This document shows, piece after piece, positions 50,113-51,505 of a stretch of DNA of 51,505 nucleotides. This DNA is from Opitutales bacterium (GTDB lineage Bacteria > Verrucomicrobiota > Verrucomicrobiia > Opitutales > JAJFLR01). Position 1 is the stretch's first letter; each line of letters starts with the position of its first letter. The position numbers and the translations under genes were made by a program. Location: the NCBI GenBank assembly GCA_021772565.1, contig JAJFLR010000044.1, positions 1-51,505 on the forward strand, given 5' to 3'. The notes under the pieces were generated by a model. It did no database searches and had not been told where the DNA came from. It worked only from the letters and a program-made list of their open reading frames with translations.

Positions 50113-51165
50113 TTAAACTTTTGGTTGTTGTTGAGTGATACAGTGGATCGCACCTCCCTCTTGTATCATATTGATACAGTTTATAGGTATAATTTTTCTG
50201 TCCGGGAAACAGTTTCTAATTATTGCTGAAGCCCTGTCGTCATTTTTTTTCTGATTAAATGCAGGAATAATTACTGCATCGTTAACTATTAAAAAATTAG
50301 CATAATTTGCTGGAATTATCTCGAATGGTGATTTTTTGTGGAAGATTGGCTCTGGAAGTGGGAGTTCAATAATTTCGATTTTATTATTTTTAATTTCCTC
50401 GGATTTTTTCAGAATTTCATAGTTATTTTTTATGTGGGTATAGTTAGGATTGTTGGAAGAATTTGTAATAGAAAGTAGTAATCCATCAGTTTTAAAAAAT
50501 CTGGCAATATTATCTATATGTCCATCTGTATCATCACCGATTAATCCATTTTTTAACCAGACAACATTTCTAATGCCAGTGTGCTGCGAAATTATTTTAT
50601 CAATTTCAATTTTGCTGAATTCCGGATTCCTGTTTTTATTTAGTAATACACATTCAGTTGTTAAAATTAAATTTTTTCCATTTGATTCAATTGCTCCTCC
50701 CTCGCAGATTATAGGTGCCTGGAATCTTTGAATTTTTAACTTTTTTTCTATAAAAGCAGGCAAAGAATTATCCAAGTTCCACGGTGAAAATTTATTACCC
50801 CAACTATTGAAATTCCAGTCAACTATTGCTATAGAATTATCCTTCTTATTTTTGAGAAATGTTGGACAGGTATCCCTTGTCCATGAATCATCCATTTTTT
50901 TATAGTAAAAATTTATCACAGAATTATCTGCACTGTGATCATTTAATAATTTAATAATTTTTTTCTTCTGGCTTTTTAAACATATAAGACAAACATTATT
51001 ATATTTCGAAATATGTGAAATGACTTCAGCATAATTATTTTGTATTATTCTCAAATTATCTAGCCAAATAGATTTTTTATAGGGCCATGATATCCATATA
51101 GCCTCTTGTTTTTCCCACTCAGCAGGCATATAAAAATTTTCTACAATATCCTGATTTCTTTCCAT
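50113..51165 (-). CDS. aguA: Agmatine deiminase family protein
   Basis: 350 aa, family length. The pentein fold has MPAEWEKQEAIWISWP at the N terminus, DDSWTRDTCPTFL, CEGGAIESNGKNLILTTECVLL, DDTDGHIDNIARF, and the catalytic Cys in EGGAIHCITQQQP at the very end. It hydrolyses agmatine to N-carbamoylputrescine and ammonia in putrescine synthesis. WTRDTCPTF differs from the usual W-x-RD-x-GP-x-F by a Cys in place of Gly. Peptidyl-arginine deiminase-like members of the family cannot be fully excluded. Minus strand, no close operon partner. Confidence 0.88.
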   Translation of the reverse strand: MERNQDIVENFYMPAEWEKQEAIWISWPYKKSIWLDNLRIIQNNYAEVISHISKYNNVCLICLKSQKKKIIKLLNDHSADNSVINFYYKKMDDSWTRDTCPTFLKNKKDNSIAIVDWNFNSWGNKFSPWNLDNSLPAFIEKKLKIQRFQAPIICEGGAIESNGKNLILTTECVLLNKNRNPEFSKIEIDKIISQHTGIRNVVWLKNGLIGDDTDGHIDNIARFFKTDGLLLSITNSSNNPNYTHIKNNYEILKKSEEIKNNKIEIIELPLPEPIFHKKSPFEIIPANYANFLIVNDAVIIPAFNQKKNDDRASAIIRNCFPDRKIIPINCINMIQEGGAIHCITQQQPKV

Positions 51166-51347
51166 GTCTAATTATTTAGTTAAATGTCGATGCACTTGTG
51201 TCAATAACACAGAGTATAAAAATCTATACTGAAGCGTTATTATTATTAGAATTCATAATATCACAGTATAAAGGAAAGATATTTATTGACAGAAGTTATT
51301 CACAATATATCCGTTAGAATTAAAAAAATAGGAAAGGAAGAAAAGAA

Positions 51348-51505
51348 ATGTCAGAAGGAATAAACGGAGAAGAAATAAAAAAGAGGATAAACAAGGTATT
51401 ATTATGCAGTTGGATATTGATGGTACCTTCATTGATATTATGGGCGGTCAATGTGGAATTTGCTCTGCAGACTGTCATCAGTGGATGGAAGTTCCTGTCG
51501 GTAGT
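51348..51505 (+). CDS. Start of an unknown gene, cut by the window edge
   Basis: Only 52 codons are visible, with no stop. They read MSEGINGEEIKKRINKVLLC followed by a hydrophobic segment (WILMVPSLILWAVNVEFAL), suggesting an N-terminal membrane helix. GGAAAGGAAG lies 8-17 nt before the ATG as a possible ribosome-binding site. The family cannot be named from this part. Confidence 0.55.
   Translation, partial: MSEGINGEEIKKRINKVLLCSWILMVPSLILWAVNVEFALQTVISGWKFLSV

Overview
The window is AT-rich bacterial chromosome, probably from the Verrucomicrobiota (Opitutia-like). This is inferred, not proven. The grounds are two small exported proteins ending in a VPEP/hydrophobic/Arg-rich PEP-CTERM sorting tail, a short RpoD without a region 1.1, SPINDLY-type TPR glycosyltransferases, FGE-sulfatase (SUMF1-like) domain proteins, type IV pilus ATPases, and an almost complete lack of Shine-Dalgarno sequences.

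Layout. 1-9.4 kb is accessory: a run of stem-loops at the left edge, two copies of a PEP-CTERM protein + GT41 (OGT/SPINDLY-like) glycosyltransferase pair, an FkbM-type methyltransferase, an IS200/IS605-family TnpA with its hairpin ends, many palindromic and tandem short repeats, and a trio of small membrane proteins. 9.8-11.5 kb holds an AAA ATPase and the N-terminal remnant of a NupC nucleoside transporter. 11.7-21.2 kb is a co-oriented defence operon: HsdM, a BRO/DinD-like protein, a truncated DUF1016 protein, a four-helix-bundle protein, HsdS, a DUF262/DUF1524 (GmrSD-like) protein and HsdR. The start of hsdS appears to have been split off by an inserted cassette. 21.2-28.6 kb is housekeeping: UvrC, CinA, a family-4-like uracil-DNA glycosylase, a DUF6941 protein, tRNA-Arg(CCG), PilT and PilB.

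28.6-44.7 kb is a respiratory and oxygen-response region: a SCO1-like protein, NirV-like and NirK (with a fused cytochrome c domain) on the minus strand; two unknown proteins and a starch-binding-like protein; a cytidylate-kinase-like protein, UspA and a ribosome hibernation factor; a FixL-like haem-PAS histidine kinase with a LuxR-type response regulator; two dihaem cytochromes c, one on each side of an Rrf2 regulator; then an aa3-type oxidase operon (CoxB, CoxA, CoxC, subunit IV, a second subunit-III-like protein, two tiny membrane proteins) ending in a single-domain globin. A reasonable reading is an oxygen/NO-responsive switch between oxygen and nitrite respiration coupled to a dormancy response. 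Two related 70-bp intergenic elements lie in front of the two minus-strand halves of that region.

45.0-51.5 kb carries a Ser/Thr kinase-like protein with a degenerate catalytic loop fused to an FGE-sulfatase domain, RpoD, ribosomal protein S1, a probable agmatine deiminase and the start of an unknown gene cut by the window edge.
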